From a virus, in IMG/VR virus record IMGVR_UViG_3300025736_000039, positions 1 through 49,958 of that record: a stretch of 49,958 nt of DNA; one strand, 5' to 3'. A program made the translations under genes and the position numbers. The notes beneath the pieces are model-generated. The model ran no database searches and had not been told where the DNA came from. It saw only the letters and a list, made by a program, of their open reading frames with translations. This document shows, piece after piece, positions 48,178 to 49,958 of the stretch (positions within the stretch are counted from its first letter, which is position 1; each line of letters starts with the position of its first letter).

Positions 48178-49958
48178 ATGAAGAAAACTACCCATATAAT
48201 CAAATCAAATATAAGTTCTAAATGGGGAAAATTCGTACAACAATTTAGGTCTTATTATCCATCCGTAAAAGATGTCGATAATATTATGTTGACCGAACCT
48301 ATAAAGATTGTAATTCCTTACAACTTATTTCCAAAAAATACAAAAACTAAAATTAGTGCTAGAATTATTCTTCATGTAAATAGCAAGAATCAAGTGGACG
48401 ATTCTAATTTTGATTTAATTGCTAGTAGATGTAGACTTATTGTAGTTCCTGATACTGATGTAAGAAGTCATGTACAAAAAAGGAATCTTGGTGTTCCAAT
48501 ATATGTTATTAAGTTAACTGATCTTGAATTATGGGGAACTGTTGTTTCCTTTAATCCATCAAATCCTCATGTCCCGCAAGAAATAGAGATTCATCCAAGT
48601 AAAGCAAATTATAAGAAACGTGTTTATATTCCAGAGATGGCACGAGTAAATCCTTGTAATTGGGACGAGGAAATAATATTATTAGCGGATCGTCCCGATT
48701 GGGCATTTGGTAGGATAGTTGAAAGAGTTTATGATAAATTTAATAATAATTATAAACTAAAAAAGAAATACTCATTTACTGATAAAGAGAATAAAAGAGG
48801 AATAACCTTTTGGTGGAAACAACATAATGGATTCCACCATAAGAATAAAAGTGTTGTATGCCTTTTTGACGAACTAAGTTGGCAAGATTCAGATGTTTCC
48901 TTTATGGCTAATAATTATTTAGCTATTGCTGTTAGTAATAGGCGAATACGAAAACGAGTAGTAAACAATAAAGTAGTTCAAGAAAAGAATATTCCTGTAT
49001 ATGATATTCCTGATGGAGTTGATACTTCTTTCTTTTCTCCCGCCGAAAAAAGACCGTTAAAATATAAATTACAAATAGGTTGGTGCGGAAATAGTAAATT
49101 AAACTTCTTTGGTTTTACCGATATTAAAGGATTTGAAATCCTTAAACAAGTTGCAGCGGCAACTACAGATATAGCTGATTGGCATTTTGTTGATAGGGAA
49201 ACTAATGGTATTCCTTTCACAAGTATGCCTAATTTTATGAGATCATTAGATATTATTACTTGTGCATCTATTGGTGAAGGAACGCCTAATCCAATATTAG
49301 AAGGATTATCTTGTGGATTATTAGGATTATCAACGGAAGTTGGCTTATTACCAGAATTACAGGATGATGGTTGTATTGTTGAAATCGTTGATCGAACAGT
49401 TGAATCGTTTGTTTCTGCAATAAAGAACATTAATAAAAATAGAGATATTTTGGCGGAGGCCAGAAAAAAGAATCCACTTATAATGAAAGAGAAGTGGGAT
49501 TGGTCAAAAACAGTCAATAATTATAAAAATATACTTGATTTCTTACGTCAGGATATAAAAATAATAAATAAAAACACTGATTATGATTCTGAGAATATAT
49601 GTCTTCTAGCGGATACTAGAAAACATGTATTCCATAGGATAACAACAAGAGTTGAGGATGCATTCAAAAATTCGTTTAAATTAAAGAAATGTTATTCTGT
49701 TGATCGTATGACGCATTATAAAGGGGTTGCTTTCTGGTGGAAAGATATTACTAAATTTCTATATCCTAATCTTTGTGCTGTTATGTTATATGATGATAGA
49801 TTATGGAAAAATAGTGATATTATAGAGATCGTTAATAACGATGTTAAATGTTTTGGTGTTGCAAATAAAAAAATATATAATAAACTAATAGCTATACCTA
49901 GTGTTATTAATAAGGATATTCCTGTATTATTAGTACAAGATGGGGTTGATACATCTTT
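48178..49958 (+). CDS. multi-module glycosyltransferase-like protein (runs off the window)
   Basis: An open frame of 593 codons from ATG 48178 to the window edge has no stop. Its first 165 residues are unassigned. The next part is a GT-B-type glycosyltransferase module, with GWCGNSKLNFFGFTDIKGFE (about 302-321) and the nucleotide-sugar motif EGTPNPILE (E367 and E375, E-x7-E). From about residue 475 a second copy of the same module begins: LLADTRKHVFHRI matches LLADRPDWAFGRI about 308 residues earlier, and GVAFWWK and GVDTSF recur. No Shine-Dalgarno is visible. It probably transfers sugars to a virion protein, to phage DNA or to a host surface glycan. Module identity is good, target unknown. 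Confidence 0.8.
   Translation, partial: MKKTTHIIKSNISSKWGKFVQQFRSYYPSVKDVDNIMLTEPIKIVIPYNLFPKNTKTKISARIILHVNSKNQVDDSNFDLIASRCRLIVVPDTDVRSHVQKRNLGVPIYVIKLTDLELWGTVVSFNPSNPHVPQEIEIHPSKANYKKRVYIPEMARVNPCNWDEEIILLADRPDWAFGRIVERVYDKFNNNYKLKKKYSFTDKENKRGITFWWKQHNGFHHKNKSVVCLFDELSWQDSDVSFMANNYLAIAVSNRRIRKRVVNNKVVQEKNIPVYDIPDGVDTSFFSPAEKRPLKYKLQIGWCGNSKLNFFGFTDIKGFEILKQVAAATTDIADWHFVDRETNGIPFTSMPNFMRSLDIITCASIGEGTPNPILEGLSCGLLGLSTEVGLLPELQDDGCIVEIVDRTVESFVSAIKNINKNRDILAEARKKNPLIMKEKWDWSKTVNNYKNILDFLRQDIKIINKNTDYDSENICLLADTRKHVFHRITTRVEDAFKNSFKLKKCYSVDRMTHYKGVAFWWKDITKFLYPNLCAVMLYDDRLWKNSDIIEIVNNDVKCFGVANKKIYNKLIAIPSVINKDIPVLLVQDGVDTS

Noticed and set aside
48978-49517. Minus-strand frame of 179 residues
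   Set aside because: It lies wholly antisense to the glycosyltransferase frame, which has recognisable motifs.
1-49958. CRISPR array
   Set aside because: The only regular repeats are short iterons without unique spacers of uniform length, and in-gene fibre repeats.
1-49958. Stop-codon recoding suggested by the phage release-factor domain
   Set aside because: TAA, TAG and TGA all terminate genes at sensible places and no long gene is broken by in-frame TAG or TGA.

Overview
The window is about 50 kb of a double-stranded DNA bacteriophage genome, AT-rich (roughly one third GC by eye), with the gene set of a contractile-tailed (myovirus-type) phage. The evidence is an unbroken order of virion genes: terminase, portal, minor head protein, scaffold, N4-gp56-type capsid, connectors, tail sheath, tail tube, tape measure, baseplate hub and spike, gp25, baseplate J, tail protein I, and a large fibre. 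Genes use the standard code (TAA, TAG and TGA all terminate). They carry AAGGAGG-type ribosome-binding sites and are often coupled by ATGA or TAATG overlaps. Promoters look like host primary-sigma sites (TTGACA/TTGACT with TATAAT-like boxes). The host cannot be named from sequence alone. The phage extends past the right edge, where a reading frame is cut, and probably past the left edge.

Layout. (1) 1-782: the possible end of an upstream gene, then a gene-free, repeat-rich AT tract with iteron-like 13-bp and 15-bp repeats. (2) 783-5675, plus strand: a Dam-like adenine methylase, a radical SAM protein, an ATP-dependent DNA ligase, small unknowns, an HExxH zinc-protease-like protein and an HNH endonuclease. 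It ends at a bidirectional terminator (5698-5723). (3) 16272 down to 5793, minus strand: a tightly packed operon of accessory and nucleotide-metabolism genes. It holds several small zinc-ribbon proteins, an HD phosphohydrolase, a B12-dependent ribonucleotide reductase interrupted by a 328-residue intein, a family of small paralogues, a calcineurin-like phosphoesterase, a macrodomain and a stand-alone GGQ peptide-release domain. A lone HNH gene sits inside it on the plus strand. (4) 16273-17387: a divergent control region with several promoters, a terminated short transcript carrying an anti-Shine-Dalgarno stretch, three small genes and an inverted repeat. (5) 17388-48124, plus strand: the packaging and virion module, divided by terminators and by at least three promoters of one type (TTGACA, 16-bp spacer, weak -10). 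(6) 48178 to the right edge: a long reading frame of tandem glycosyltransferase-like modules.

How the genes fit together: the left half supplies DNA modification and repair, dNTP supply (NrdJ, HD phosphohydrolase) and probable host-interference functions (macrodomain, GGQ protein, phosphoesterase, zinc ribbons). The right half builds the particle. The most unusual feature of the window as a whole is a GC-rich heptamer, (G/C)GCGGGA, usually followed by a purine-rich stretch. It occurs on both strands, in all three codon frames and in intergenic DNA, about ten times more often than base composition predicts, and it is missing from the intein.
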